Assembly (NCBI RefSeq): GCF_020164785.1
Contig: NZ_JAIUGX010000008.1
Location: 124,001-188,000 of the forward strand
Length of the DNA stretch: 64,000 bases
Direction of reading: 5' to 3'
From: Mesorhizobium sp. ES1-1
GTDB taxonomy: Bacteria > Pseudomonadota > Alphaproteobacteria > Rhizobiales > Rhizobiaceae
This document shows positions 36,792 through 49,312 of this stretch, piece after piece. Position 1 is the stretch's first letter; the number at the start of each line of letters is the position of its first letter. Under the pieces are notes generated by a model. That model made no database searches, had not been told where the DNA came from, and worked only from the letters and a program-made list of their open reading frames with translations. Both the position numbers and the translations under genes were made by a program.

Positions 36792-37267
36792 CTGTCTCCC
36801 CCGTCCCCACCGGTGCAACCCCGGCCCACCACATTGCATCGATCCATATCAGCCTTGTCTTGAAAAACCGGCAAACGGCGTGGTTAGCGAAGGCTTGCCA
36901 CCCGAGGGCCAGGCCAGATGGCATGCATCGCAACGCGCAGATTTCGGCCAACGCATTAAATGTCGCTGGGAGGTGACAAGGTGTCGCCGACGGGCTATGG
37001 ATGCTGCGTCGAGGGCTTAAGTTTCGAGTCCTACCTGTTTGCGGGAGAGAGCAGCGAGAGCTGTCGCCGAAGGGGAAATCGCCCGAAATCTCTCAGGCAA
37101 AAGAACCGTAGACAGGAAAGACACTCTGGAAAGTCGGGGCTTGCCCCCGCGCCGAAGGTGTAAGCGCCGCCGACAGAGTTCCGGCTGCGCGAGTCTCTCA
37201 GGCTTCAGACAGAGGGGCACGGACTGGTCGCCATCAGCGGCCGATTGCGTGCGACTCTGGAGACGAC
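36792..37267. other. Leader region of the gcv operon
   Basis: A 476-base region. The first part, 36792-37030, holds no recognisable gene and must carry the promoters of the divergent units. The second part holds the tandem glycine riboswitch (37034-37216). The gcvT ribosome site GGAGACGAC follows at about 37258. Confidence 0.6.
37034..37216 (+). ncRNA. Tandem glycine riboswitch
   Basis: Two consecutive glycine aptamers. Aptamer 1 (37034-37116): P1 CCTGT/ACAGG, GCGGGAGAGA, CGCCGAAGGGG, and CTCTCAGGCAAAAG. Aptamer 2 (37121-37216): P1 CTCTG (37124-37128) / CAGAG (37210-37214), CTCTGGAAAG, GCGCCGAAGGTG, and CTCTCAGGC. These are the conserved bases of the gcvT motif. Only about 7 bases separate the P1 stems, as in known tandem pairs. 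It lies 51 bases before gcvT; glycine is expected to turn the operon on. Confidence 0.95.
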
Positions 37268-38368
37268 ATGACGGGCGACGACACCAAACACCTCCCCCTT
37301 GAAGATATTCACGTGGCCGCCGGCGCGCGCTTCGGCGCCTTTGCCGGCTGGTCGATGCCGCTGACCTACCCTGCCGGTGTCATGAAGGAACATCTTCACA
37401 CCCGCGACCATGCCGGCCTGTTCGACATCTCTCATATGAAACTGTTCAGGGTCAGCGGACCGCAAGCGGTTGAGCTGCTCAACCGCGCCTGCCCCCTGGA
37501 CGCCGGGGCGCTCGAAATCTCTCGGTCCAAATTGACTTTCTTCCTCAATGAGAAAGCCGGCATCCTGGACGACCTGATCGTTACCAGGCTCGGTGACAGC
37601 AGCTTCATGGTCGTCGCCAATGCCGGCAACGCCGTTGCCGACGAAAAGCATCTGCGCGCGCTGGCCGGCGATTTCGATGTCGAGGTGGAGCCCCTCGAAC
37701 GTGTCTTCCTGGCGGTCCAGGGGCCGGACGCCTGGGCGGCGCTCGATCGCGCGGGAATCGAAACCGGATCGCTGCTGTTCATGCATGGCATCGAACCTCG
37801 GAAGGACTGGTTCATGAGCCGGTCCGGCTACACCGGCGAGGACGGTTTCGAGATCGGCCTGCCGGAGGCAGACGCGCGCACCCTTGTCGCCAAGCTGCTC
37901 CAGGACGAACGAGTGCTCTGGATCGGCCTCGCGGCCCGCGACAGCCTTCGGCTGGAGGCCGGCCTGTGTCTGCACGGCCAGGACATAACGCCGGAGACGA
38001 ATCCGGCGGATGCGGCGCTGATGTGGGCAATCTCGAAGGATATCCGCGCCACAGGTAGCTTTGTTGGAGCCGATGCGCTGCGCGCCGCCTTGGGGCGAGG
38101 ACCAGGGCAGAAGCGTGTCGGACTGAAGCCGGAGGGCCGTCAGCCGGTGCGAGCCGGCGCGGCGCTCTTCGATGCCGACGGCAATCATGTCGGCAACGTT
38201 ACCTCCGGCGGCTTCGGCCCGTCGGCCGGCCACCCTGTCGCCATGGGGTATGTCGCGACGCCGCTCTCCAAGCCGGGGACGCGGATTTTCGCCGACGTAC
38301 GCGGCACGAAGATCCCCGTCGATATCAGTTCCCTGCCCTTCACTCCTCATCGTTACCGCAAAGGATAA
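37268..38368 (+). CDS. gcvT: Glycine cleavage system T protein (aminomethyltransferase)
   Basis: A 366-residue tetrahydrofolate-dependent aminomethyltransferase that takes the methylene group from lipoylated GcvH. Family blocks: [33 protein letters not shown] (read as [10 protein letters not shown] and [10 protein letters not shown]), [15 protein letters not shown], and [20 protein letters not shown]. The C-terminal GCV_T barrel has [20 protein letters not shown] (about residue 308). Begins after the glycine riboswitch; gcvH follows 5 bases after its stop. Confidence 0.97.
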   Translation: MTGDDTKHLPLEDIHVAAGARFGAFAGWSMPLTYPAGVMKEHLHTRDHAGLFDISHMKLFRVSGPQAVELLNRACPLDAGALEISRSKLTFFLNEKAGILDDLIVTRLGDSSFMVVANAGNAVADEKHLRALAGDFDVEVEPLERVFLAVQGPDAWAALDRAGIETGSLLFMHGIEPRKDWFMSRSGYTGEDGFEIGLPEADARTLVAKLLQDERVLWIGLAARDSLRLEAGLCLHGQDITPETNPADAALMWAISKDIRATGSFVGADALRAALGRGPGQKRVGLKPEGRQPVRAGAALFDADGNHVGNVTSGGFGPSAGHPVAMGYVATPLSKPGTRIFADVRGTKIPVDISSLPFTPHRYRKG

Positions 38369-38373
38369 GCCTG

Positions 38374-38742
38374 ATGCCACAGACCTATTTTACCGCAGAT
38401 CACGAATGGCTTCGCGTCGAAGGCGGCATCGCCACCGTCGGCATCACCGACTATGCGCAGGAGCAGCTGGGCGACCTTGTCTTCGTCGAGCTGCCGGAAG
38501 CTGGAAAGAAGCTCAGCAAGGGCGACACCGCTGTCGTCGTCGAATCGGTCAAGGCGGCTTCCGACGTCTATGCGCCTGTCGATGGCGAGATCACCGAGGC
38601 AAATGGCACGCTGGCGGCGGATCCGTCACTGGTCAACTCGGCGGCTACGGGGGACGGCTGGCTGTGGAAGATGAAGCTCGCCGATGAAAGCCAACTTGCA
38701 GGTCTCATGGATGAGGCCGCCTACAAAGCCCATATCGGCTGA
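38374..38742 (+). CDS. gcvH: Glycine cleavage system H protein
   Basis: A 122-residue lipoyl carrier that shuttles the aminomethyl group between GcvP, GcvT and lipoamide dehydrogenase. The lipoylation lysine is K60 in [15 protein letters not shown]. The N-terminus has [20 protein letters not shown]. Full family length. AAGGAT provides the ribosome site inside the end of gcvT. Confidence 0.98.
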   Translation: MPQTYFTADHEWLRVEGGIATVGITDYAQEQLGDLVFVELPEAGKKLSKGDTAVVVESVKAASDVYAPVDGEITEANGTLAADPSLVNSAATGDGWLWKMKLADESQLAGLMDEAAYKAHIG

Positions 38743-38759
38743 TAACAGGACGCAGTGAC

Positions 38760-41570
<2,811 letters not shown>

Positions 41571-41583
41571 CCGCCCGCTCGCG

Positions 41584-41607
41584 AGGCCGGCTTGACCGGT
41601 CCGGCCT
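41584..41607 (+). terminator. Possible gcv operon stem-loop
   Basis: AGGCCGG (41584-41590) and CCGGCCT (41601-41607) form a 7-bp GC-rich stem with a 10-base loop, 14 bases after gcvP. No T-run follows. The neighbouring gene parE has its own regulatory box, so an end of transcription here is reasonable. Confidence 0.35.
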
Positions 41608-41650
41608 TGCCAGATTACCACAGCGGCGTGCAAACGACACGCTGATCCCC

Positions 41651-41665
41651 GAACGGAACAGGAAC
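41651..41665. promoter_or_regulatory. Candidate LexA box upstream of parE
   Basis: GAACGGAACAGGAAC: perfect GAAC-N7-GAAC, the reverse-complement form of the alphaproteobacterial SOS site, 71 bases before the parE ATG. It has the same spacing as the box at dinB in this window. Confidence 0.55.
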
Positions 41666-41735
41666 TTGCGTCGCCTGGCGTTGAAAAGCGTGGCAGTATC
41701 GACTGTGATTCGCGGCCCCGGATTGTTTGGCAGGC

Positions 41736-43790
41736 ATGGACGACAACAACGACCTTTTCGGCAATCTGGAAAAGCAGCCGCAGCCGGTTCGCGCGCCGGC
41801 TCGCCCGGCTGATCCCCTCGTGCAAGCCACCAAACGTCCCGTTGCGACCAAGGATGGCAGCGAGAGCTATAGCGCTGCCGACATCGAGGTGCTGGAAGGG
41901 CTGGAGCCGGTCCGGCGCCGGCCTGGCATGTATATTGGCGGCACTGACGACAAGGCGATGCACCATCTGTTTGCCGAGGTCATCGACAATTGCATGGACG
42001 AGGCGGTCGCCGGCCATGCCACTTTCATCGATGTCGAGCTTTCGGCAGACGGCTACCTTGCGGTGACGGACAATGGTCGCGGCATCCCGGTGGACCCGCA
42101 TCCGAAATTCAAGAAGCCCGCACTCGAAGTCATCATGACGACGCTGCATTCGGGCGGCAAGTTCGACTCGAAAGTCTACGAGACGTCAGGTGGCCTGCAT
42201 GGCGTCGGCGTGTCCGTGGTCAACGCGCTATCCGACCATCTCGAGGTGGAGGTTGCTCGCGGTCGTCAGCTCTATCGCCAGAGATTTTCGCGCGGCGTAC
42301 CTGTAACCGGGCTGGAGCAACTCGGCGAAGTCCATAACCGGCGCGGCACCAGGATTCGCTTCCATCCCGACGAGCAGATCTTCGGCAAGGGCGCGGCGTT
42401 CGAACCGGCGCGGCTTTATCGCATGACGCGCTCGAAAGCCTATCTCTTCGGCGGCGTAGAAATCCGATGGACCTGCGACCCATCGCTGATAAAGGAAAAG
42501 GACCAGACCCCGGCCAAGGCGGCCTTCCATTTTCCAGGCGGCCTGAAGGATTACCTGAAAGCGTCGCTCGGCGACGATTTCCAGGTGACGCGCGAGATTT
42601 TCGCCGGCAAGAGCGAGAAGCAAGGCGGCCATGGTTCGCTTGAATGGGCGGTGACCTGGTTCGGCGGCGACGGTTTTATCAACTCCTACTGCAACACCAT
42701 CCCGACCGGCGAAGGGGGCACTCATGAGGCCGGCTTTCGCAATGTGCTGACGCGCGGGTTGCGCGCCTATGCCGATCTCGTCGGCAACAAGCGCGCCTCG
42801 ATCGTCACCTCTGAAGACGTCATGATTTCGGCGGCTGGCATGCTGTCGGTATTCATCCGCGAGCCGGAATTCGTCGGCCAGACCAAGGATAGGCTAGCGA
42901 CGATCGAGGCGATCCGCATCGTCGAGTCCGCGATCCGCGATCCGTTCGACCATTGGCTCGCCGACAATCCACAGGAAGCGTCGAAACTGCTTGACTGGGT
43001 CATCGCTCGCGCCGACGAGCGGGTGCGCCGCCGCCAGGAAAAGGAAGTGTCGCGCAAGAGCGCGGTACGCAAGCTGCGTCTTCCCGGCAAGCTTGCCGAT
43101 TGCACGCAGAACGCAGCCGCCGGGGCGGAACTCTTCATCGTTGAGGGTGACTCGGCCGGCGGCTCGGCCAAGCAGGCGAGAGACCGCGCCAGCCAGGCGG
43201 TTTTGCCTCTGCGCGGAAAGATCCTCAACGTGGCCAGCGCCGGCAACGACAAGCTCGCCGCAAACCAGCAGATCTCGGACCTGATCCAGGCGCTCGGTTG
43301 CGGCACCCGGTCGAAATACCGCGACGAGGATCTGCGCTACGACCGCGTCATCATCATGACGGACGCCGACGTCGACGGCGCGCATATCGCCTCGCTGCTG
43401 ATCACCTTCTTCTATCAGGAAATGCCGGCGCTGGTGCGCGGCGGCCATCTCTACCTCGCAGTGCCGCCGCTTTACTCGATAAGGCAAGGCGGCAAAATCG
43501 CCTATGCGCGGGACGACGCCCACAAGGATGAGCTTCTGCGCACCGAGTTCACCGGCCGCGGCAAGGTCGAGCTTGGCCGCTTCAAGGGATTGGGCGAGAT
43601 GATGGCCGCTCAGCTCAAGGAAACCACGATGGATCCGAAGAAGCGCACGCTGCTCCGGATCGATGTCATCGACGCCGAGGCCGCGACCAAGGACGCGGTG
43701 GATGCCCTGATGGGCACCAAGCCGGAAGCCCGCTTCCGTTTCATCCAGGAACGGGCCGAATTCGCCGAGACGGAAGTGCTGGATATCTAG
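41736..43790 (+). CDS. parE: DNA topoisomerase IV subunit B
   Basis: A 684-residue type IIA ATPase subunit that with ParC unlinks daughter chromosomes. GHKL ATP site: EVIDNCMDEAVAGHA, VTDNGRGIPV, and GGLHGVGVSVVNALS. TOPRIM near residue 468: VEGDSAGGSAKQARD, PLRGKILNV, and IMTDADVDGAHI. The short length without the gyrase-type insert and the N-terminal DLFGN leader fit ParE, not GyrB. A TTG at 41727 is in frame; I use the ATG at 41736. A candidate SOS box lies upstream. Confidence 0.95.
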   Translation: MDDNNDLFGNLEKQPQPVRAPARPADPLVQATKRPVATKDGSESYSAADIEVLEGLEPVRRRPGMYIGGTDDKAMHHLFAEVIDNCMDEAVAGHATFIDVELSADGYLAVTDNGRGIPVDPHPKFKKPALEVIMTTLHSGGKFDSKVYETSGGLHGVGVSVVNALSDHLEVEVARGRQLYRQRFSRGVPVTGLEQLGEVHNRRGTRIRFHPDEQIFGKGAAFEPARLYRMTRSKAYLFGGVEIRWTCDPSLIKEKDQTPAKAAFHFPGGLKDYLKASLGDDFQVTREIFAGKSEKQGGHGSLEWAVTWFGGDGFINSYCNTIPTGEGGTHEAGFRNVLTRGLRAYADLVGNKRASIVTSEDVMISAAGMLSVFIREPEFVGQTKDRLATIEAIRIVESAIRDPFDHWLADNPQEASKLLDWVIARADERVRRRQEKEVSRKSAVRKLRLPGKLADCTQNAAAGAELFIVEGDSAGGSAKQARDRASQAVLPLRGKILNVASAGNDKLAANQQISDLIQALGCGTRSKYRDEDLRYDRVIIMTDADVDGAHIASLLITFFYQEMPALVRGGHLYLAVPPLYSIRQGGKIAYARDDAHKDELLRTEFTGRGKVELGRFKGLGEMMAAQLKETTMDPKKRTLLRIDVIDAEAATKDAVDALMGTKPEARFRFIQERAEFAETEVLDI

Positions 43791-43830
43791 CCGCAGGAAG
43801 GTCCATAACAGCTCTGTCAGGAGAGAGCGT

Positions 43831-45897
43831 TTGGACCGGTCGCGGTTGAAGGTTTTTGTTGCAGCAAGCTTAGCCGGTATCACCCAGCCAACGCGCTCGG
43901 ACTGGATTTTCGCGTTGCGCACGGTGTCGGCGGGCCTGGTCGCGCTCCTGGTCGCCTACGCGCTCAAGCTTGACCATCCGCAATGGGCGATGATGACCGT
44001 GTTTATCGTCGCCCAGCCGGTTGCCGGCATGGTGCTGGCAAAAGGCTTCTACCGCCTGCTGGGCACGCTGGCGGGCGGCATCGCGGCGGTCGGCATCTCC
44101 ACAGTCTTCGGCGCCAACCCGTGGGTGCTTGTCACCGCTCTGGCCGTCTGGATCGGCATATCTACCTTCGTCTCCTCGCTGCTGCGAAATCCCGAGGCCT
44201 ATGGCGCGGCCCTTGCCGGCTACACCGCCATGATCATAAGCCTGCCCGCCTTCGGACAACCACAGCTTATCGTCGATCTCGCCGGGGCGCGCTGTGCCGA
44301 GATCATGATCGGTATCGTCTGCGCTGGCGTGACCAGCAGGCTGATCTTGCCGAAACTCGCAAGCGAGGCCCTAGCCTCTCGGTTGAAGCGCTGCATTCTG
44401 GACCTAGCCACCTATGCCGGCGGTGCCTTTTCCGGTGGAGATTTGGCGACACTTGCAGGGCTACACAGAAAGCTGATCACCGACACGCACACGCTTGCGG
44501 AGATGCGCGCCTATGCCAGGCTCGAGGCGCCGAGCTTCGCGCCGCGCGCCCACCCGGTGCGGCGCACAATAGGCCAGCTTCTTTCGGCACTGTCGGCAGC
44601 GCGCGCGCTGCATGCGCACGCCGCGCCGAGAAACGCGGCACTCCTGCCGGTGCGCGGTGAACTGCAATCCCTTGTCGGCGACCTGGAATCGATGCCGGGG
44701 GCGCTGGACGACACCGCGCCCTGGGTAAAACGGCTCGATGCGATCTCGGCCGAGGCACGGCGGATGCCCGATCCGTCGACCGACATGGGCGAGGACAGGG
44801 TCGGCACCGTCACGCGCCTGACCATCGCCGCCGATTTTGCCGAGGCCCTCAAACAGGTATTGCGTGGTCTCGACGCCCTGCGCGATCCTGTCGGGCGGCC
44901 TCTTCGGAGCGGCCGCCAACCTGCTCTGGTCGTGCATCGGGACTATCCCGGCGCTTTGCGCAACGCGGTACGCGCGGCCCTGGCGACGCTGCTTGTCGCA
45001 GCGTTCTGGCTGACGACGAAATGGTCGGAAGCCGCCGGCACGGTGATCCTTGTCGCCGTCGTCTCAAGCCTGTTCGCGCCGCGCCCCGATCCGGTGCAGG
45101 TCGCCTGGGGATTCTTCAAGGGGACGCTGCTCGCCTTGCCCTTTGCCTTTCTCGTCGGCCAGATCGCATTGCCCGCCCTTCCCGGTTTCGGCTGGTTCAC
45201 GCTTTTTGTCGTGCCCATACTTGTGCCCGCGGCGCTGGCCATGGCCAATCCGCGCTTCGTCGGCGTGGCGACCGCTTTTGCCATCAACTTCCTCGCCTTC
45301 CTCAGCCCACATCAGGCGATGGTCTACGATCCCGGCCTGTTCCTGGCCGGGTCGGCATCGATCCTGGTCGGGATCCTGCTGGCTATTGGGGTCTTCATGG
45401 TCGTGTTGCCGGTCGACCCATGGCTTGTGGCCGATCGCATCATACGCGCCATGCGCCAGGATCTGGCGCGGCTTTGCCTGCATGATCGCGTGCCCAGGCG
45501 CTCGGCCTTCGAGAGCCTTGCCTATGATCGGGTCAACCAGTTGATGCCGCTGGTGCAGAATTCCGGCAGAAAGGGCGAAGCCGTGCTCGGCGGCAGCGTG
45601 GCAGCCGTAACCGTCGGGCTTGAAGTCCTGCGGCTGCGCAACGCAGCCCAAAGCCAGGCCATCCCGCCGGAGACCGCGACCTCGATCACCAACTTCCTGA
45701 CAGGATTGGCACGTGAACTGCTTTTCCGGGCTCCCGGTGATCCCAGCACATCGACGGTAGCCGTCGCCCGGCAATATGCAGCAGGCATCGCCCGCCGCAA
45801 CGGCACCGGGGAGATGCTGCGGATCGCCGCGTCGCTGCGCATCATCGCAGCCGCAATGGAGGATTTCCCCGATTTCTTCGCCAATGACCGAGGCTAG
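43831..45897 (+). CDS. FUSC-family inner-membrane transporter
   Basis: A 688-residue protein with the two-block FUSC/AaeB layout: hydrophobic helices near 30-170, a soluble helical part, then a second helix block near 365-530. Conserved entries: HPQWAMMTVFIVAQP and AYGAALAGYTAMII. Family members export aromatic acids or similar compounds, often with HlyD and DUF1656 partners, which are missing here. The start is a TTG with a strong AGGAGAG 5-11 bases upstream; the first in-frame ATG is about 50 residues later, inside the first helix, so the TTG is needed. It lies 40 bases after parE. Confidence 0.88.
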   Translation: MDRSRLKVFVAASLAGITQPTRSDWIFALRTVSAGLVALLVAYALKLDHPQWAMMTVFIVAQPVAGMVLAKGFYRLLGTLAGGIAAVGISTVFGANPWVLVTALAVWIGISTFVSSLLRNPEAYGAALAGYTAMIISLPAFGQPQLIVDLAGARCAEIMIGIVCAGVTSRLILPKLASEALASRLKRCILDLATYAGGAFSGGDLATLAGLHRKLITDTHTLAEMRAYARLEAPSFAPRAHPVRRTIGQLLSALSAARALHAHAAPRNAALLPVRGELQSLVGDLESMPGALDDTAPWVKRLDAISAEARRMPDPSTDMGEDRVGTVTRLTIAADFAEALKQVLRGLDALRDPVGRPLRSGRQPALVVHRDYPGALRNAVRAALATLLVAAFWLTTKWSEAAGTVILVAVVSSLFAPRPDPVQVAWGFFKGTLLALPFAFLVGQIALPALPGFGWFTLFVVPILVPAALAMANPRFVGVATAFAINFLAFLSPHQAMVYDPGLFLAGSASILVGILLAIGVFMVVLPVDPWLVADRIIRAMRQDLARLCLHDRVPRRSAFESLAYDRVNQLMPLVQNSGRKGEAVLGGSVAAVTVGLEVLRLRNAAQSQAIPPETATSITNFLTGLARELLFRAPGDPSTSTVAVARQYAAGIARRNGTGEMLRIAASLRIIAAAMEDFPDFFANDRG

Positions 45898-45902
45898 CGC
45901 AC

Positions 45903-45927
45903 TTCAGCGTGTCACCGAAACGCTGAA
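45903..45927. repeat. Inverted repeat between convergent genes
   Basis: TTCAGCGT (45903-45910) and ACGCTGAA (45920-45927), perfect 8-bp arms with a 9-base spacer. No T-run. It may be a stem-loop ending both transcripts, or one copy of a dispersed intergenic palindrome. No second copy was seen in the window. Confidence 0.4.
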
Positions 45928-45978
45928 ATGCTCCAGCTCAGTGTTCTGGCGCATTTCGGGCAGCTACGGCAGCCCAGG

Positions 45979-47358
45979 CTAGGCCGCCAGAGCCTTCTGA
46001 AGCTGCTTCAGGCTTGTCTCGCAACGTTCGGCGATCTCGTCGATATCCGATTCAGTCACGATCAGCGGCGGAGAGAACCCTAGCGTGTCGCCCATGCAGC
46101 GGCCGATCAGCCCGTTCTCGTAAGCAATCCGATCAAAGGTCGGCCCCGCTTCCAGTGCCGGATCGAACGGAACCCGCGTGTCGCGATCGGCGACGATCTC
46201 GATGCCTAGCATCAAGCCCTCGCCGCGCACGTCGCCGATGATTGGGAACAGGCCCGCCAGGTGATCGAAATGCCCCCGAAGCCGCTTGCCCATCTGGCGG
46301 ACATGATCGACTATGTTCATTTCCTCGTAGATCTTGATAGCTTCCAACGACACGGCAACGCCGACCGGGTGGCCCGAATTGGTGAAGCCGTGGCCTAAGG
46401 ATCCGCCCTGCTTGTTGAACGTCTTGACGGCTTCATAAATCTCGCCGGCCATGACCACGGCCGAGATCGGGAAGTAGGACGATGACAGGCCCTTGGCCAG
46501 GGCCATCATGTCCGGCTGCATGCCGACCGTCTCCTTGCCGAACCAGTTGCCGGTGCGGCCAAATCCGCAGACGATTTCGTCACCGAGACAGAGAATGTCA
46601 TACTTCTTCAGCACCCTCTCGATCTTGGCGAAATAGGAAGCCGGCGGGACGATGATGCCGCCGCCTGCATTGATCGGCTCAGCTATGAAGGCGGCGATCG
46701 TGTCGGCACCTTCGCGCAGGATCAGTTTTTCCAGTTCGTCGGCAAGACGCTGCGCGAACTGCTCCTCGCTCTCGCCGGGCAGCATGTTGCGATACGGGTC
46801 CGGACAGAGCGTGTGCAGGAAGCCGGCGATCGGCAGCCCGAACTCGCGATGCATGAATGTCAGCCCGCACATCGACGCCGCCGCAATGGTCGAGCCGTGG
46901 AACGCGCGGTCGCGGGCGATCACCTTGCGCTTGGTCGGCTTGCCGCGCACCGTGTGGTAGATCCAGGCGAGCTTCACCATCGTCTCGTTCGCTTCTGAGC
47001 CGGACGTGGCGAAGTAGGTCTTGCCACCCTCCATTCCGGTCAGTTGAAGCAGCTTCTCCGCGAGGTCCGTCGCCGGCGCGTGGGTTCGATTGAAAAACGT
47101 ATGATAGAAGCCAAGCTCACCATATTGACGGTTCGCGGCAGCCGCCAGACGCTGGTTATTGAAGCCTAGCGAAGCGCACCATAGGCCGGCCATCGCGTCG
47201 ATATAGGATTTGCCCGAATCGTCGAAGACACGAATGCCCTCGCCGCGGGTGACGATCAGCGGGCCGTTTTCCTCCAGCCGCGTCGGGTTTGTCTGCGAAT
47301 GAAGTTGCGATGCCACATCGCGGCCGGCGACCGAATTTGGCTTGAAATGTGTGGTCAT
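45979..47358 (-). CDS. Class III PLP aminotransferase
   Basis: A 459-residue aminotransferase (omega-amino acid:pyruvate type). ATSGSEANETMVKLAW (117-132) binds the PLP phosphate; D260 in LCLGDEIVCGFGRTG holds the ring nitrogen; K289 in ALAKGLSSSYFP is the Schiff-base lysine. It moves an amino group between an amine or omega-amino acid and pyruvate or a similar acceptor; the exact substrate is not readable. It is last gene of a minus-strand ABC importer operon, 27 bases after the ATPase gene, so it probably acts on the imported compound. Confidence 0.9.
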   Translation of the reverse strand: MTTHFKPNSVAGRDVASQLHSQTNPTRLEENGPLIVTRGEGIRVFDDSGKSYIDAMAGLWCASLGFNNQRLAAAANRQYGELGFYHTFFNRTHAPATDLAEKLLQLTGMEGGKTYFATSGSEANETMVKLAWIYHTVRGKPTKRKVIARDRAFHGSTIAAASMCGLTFMHREFGLPIAGFLHTLCPDPYRNMLPGESEEQFAQRLADELEKLILREGADTIAAFIAEPINAGGGIIVPPASYFAKIERVLKKYDILCLGDEIVCGFGRTGNWFGKETVGMQPDMMALAKGLSSSYFPISAVVMAGEIYEAVKTFNKQGGSLGHGFTNSGHPVGVAVSLEAIKIYEEMNIVDHVRQMGKRLRGHFDHLAGLFPIIGDVRGEGLMLGIEIVADRDTRVPFDPALEAGPTFDRIAYENGLIGRCMGDTLGFSPPLIVTESDIDEIAERCETSLKQLQKALAA

Positions 47359-47385
47359 CCTGTTCTTCCTCTGGTTTTCAACAGA

Positions 47386-48456
47386 TCATGAGAGACGTTC
47401 GCCGCTGGCGCGGTCGAAGACGAGTAGATGGCTGGGATCGATCTCGGCGTAGGTCGCGGTGCCGGGCGCCAGTCTGACGAAGCCCGGCACGCTGGACACC
47501 AACGTGCCGCCCTCCCAGTCGAGCGTGACATGGGTAGTCGGGCCGACCGGTTGGACCAGCCGCACACGAGCAGGCACGCCCTTGCCGTCGGAAAGCTTCA
47601 CATATTCTGGCCTGGCGCCGACCTCCACCTGCCGGCCCGCCTCGACAGGCTTCGTTTGCGCGGGCAAAGGAATGGCCGTGGAGCCCACCTTGCAGACTGC
47701 CGTCCCATGGCTCTGCTCGATAATGCCCGGCGCCAACTCGATGCGCGGACTGCCTATGAACGTCGCGACGTAGCGTGTCGCTGGGCGGCTGTAGATTTCT
47801 TCCGGGGTGCCAAGCTGCTCGATCCGCCCCTGGTTCATCACGGCAATGCGGTCGGAGATCGACATCGCCTCCTCCTGGTCGTGGGTGACGAAGATCGAGG
47901 TGACGCCGAGCCGCTGATGCAGTTCCTTGACCTCGGCGCGCATTCTCATGCGCAGGCTCGCGTCCAGGTTCGAGAACGGCTCGTCAAACAGGAATATCTT
48001 GGGCTCGCGCACCAAGGCCCTGCCGATGGCGACCCGTTGCTGCTGGCCGCCCGAGAGTTGCGAAGGCAGCCGGTCGAGCATGCTGGACAGTTCGAGCGAG
48101 GCGGCGACCTTCTCGACCCGCCTGCGCACCTCGCTTGCGTCCATCCCCCGCATCTTCAGGGTGAAGCCGATATTGCGGGCAACGCTCATATGCGGATACA
48201 GGGCATAGTTCTGGAACACCATGGCGACGTCCCGCTGCACCGGCGAAAGGTCGTTGACCCGCCGGCCGCCCATGAGAATGTCGCCGGAACTGACATCCTC
48301 GAGCCCGGCGACCATGTTGAGCGTCGTCGTCTTGCCGCAACCCGATGCGCCAAGCAGCGTGACGAATTCGCCCTCGGGGATCGCCAGGCTGACGTCCCGG
48401 CACGCCGTGTAGCTGCCGAATGTCTTCGAGACGTTCTTCAATTCGATTGCGGTCAT
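47386..48456 (-). CDS. CUT1 ABC importer ATPase, second cluster
   Basis: A 356-residue MalK/UgpC-type ATPase. Walker A GASGCGKTT (35-43), signature LSGGQQQRVAIGRA, Walker B IFLFDEPFSNLD, and H-loop FVTHDQEEAMS. The C-terminal TOBE-like domain starts near 235 (FIGSPRIELAPGII). It serves the two permeases just upstream, ending the transporter part of the operon. The Walker A alanine (GAS rather than GPS) is a tolerated variant. Confidence 0.95.
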   Translation of the reverse strand: MTAIELKNVSKTFGSYTACRDVSLAIPEGEFVTLLGASGCGKTTTLNMVAGLEDVSSGDILMGGRRVNDLSPVQRDVAMVFQNYALYPHMSVARNIGFTLKMRGMDASEVRRRVEKVAASLELSSMLDRLPSQLSGGQQQRVAIGRALVREPKIFLFDEPFSNLDASLRMRMRAEVKELHQRLGVTSIFVTHDQEEAMSISDRIAVMNQGRIEQLGTPEEIYSRPATRYVATFIGSPRIELAPGIIEQSHGTAVCKVGSTAIPLPAQTKPVEAGRQVEVGARPEYVKLSDGKGVPARVRLVQPVGPTTHVTLDWEGGTLVSSVPGFVRLAPGTATYAEIDPSHLLVFDRASGERLS

Positions 48457-48463
48457 GGGCGCT

Positions 48464-49312
48464 TCAACCCTTCATCATGCCGTCGGCGAAGCCGCGGATG
48501 ATCTGGTTGCGGAACAGGATGGCGAGAAGGATCACGGGCGTGACGCTGATGACGGCGGCCGCCATCATCTGCCCGAACACCGTCTGGTACTGGCCGGCGA
48601 ACTGGGCGATCACCAGGGGTACAGTCTGCGCGTGCTGCCGGGTCAGGATCAGCGCGAAGAAGAACTCGTTCCATGCCTCCACGAAGGCGAACACGGCCGC
48701 GGCTGTAAGCGGCGGGATCGAAATCGGCAGCACGATGTACCAGAAGGTGGCGAATATACCGACGCCGTCGACGGCGGCGGCCTTTTCGAGCCCTACCGGA
48801 ATGCTGGTGAAGAACCCGCGCAGGATCCAGATGACGATCGGCAGATTGAACGACAGGTATACGACGCCAAGCGACAGGACATTGTCAATGAGGCCAAGCT
48901 TGCTGATCAGAATGAACAACGGAATGGCAATCGCAATGCCGGGCAGCATCTGCGTGGCAAGGATCAGGAAGGCAATGCCGTTGGCGCGCGGCACTGGCAG
49001 TCGCGCAAGCGCATAGGCGGCGGGCGCACCCAAGGCCAACGCCACGGCGGTCGAAAACAGCGAGACGACCAGCGAGTTGAAGATGCCTCGCCCCAAAGCC
49101 GCGGCGGCGCCGACGACGGTGGTGAAATTGGTGAGCGTGAAATTCGCAGGCGACAGATCCGGCGGCTGCTGGATCAGAGCCTTCTGCTGCAGCAAGCTTG
49201 AGATCACGAGCCAGAGAACCGGGCCTGCCGACCAGACGACGAAAACGGCCAGCCCGACAAGGATCATCGTCTGCCTGAAAGGACCGCCATGCTGAAGACG
49301 AGCGAAGCTCAT
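48464..49312 (-). CDS. CUT1 ABC importer permease (MalG type), second cluster
   Basis: A 282-residue permease with about 6 helices; the EAA loop reads EKAAAVDGVGIFATFWYIVLPIS, in parts EKAAAVDG and IVLPISIPP. The ATG at 49312 overlaps the stop of the other permease by four bases (ATGA). The frame is open to 49834, but the upstream part is antisense-like Arg/His-rich text overlapping the other permease. Confidence 0.93.
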   Translation of the reverse strand: MSFARLQHGGPFRQTMILVGLAVFVVWSAGPVLWLVISSLLQQKALIQQPPDLSPANFTLTNFTTVVGAAAALGRGIFNSLVVSLFSTAVALALGAPAAYALARLPVPRANGIAFLILATQMLPGIAIAIPLFILISKLGLIDNVLSLGVVYLSFNLPIVIWILRGFFTSIPVGLEKAAAVDGVGIFATFWYIVLPISIPPLTAAAVFAFVEAWNEFFFALILTRQHAQTVPLVIAQFAGQYQTVFGQMMAAAVISVTPVILLAILFRNQIIRGFADGMMKG

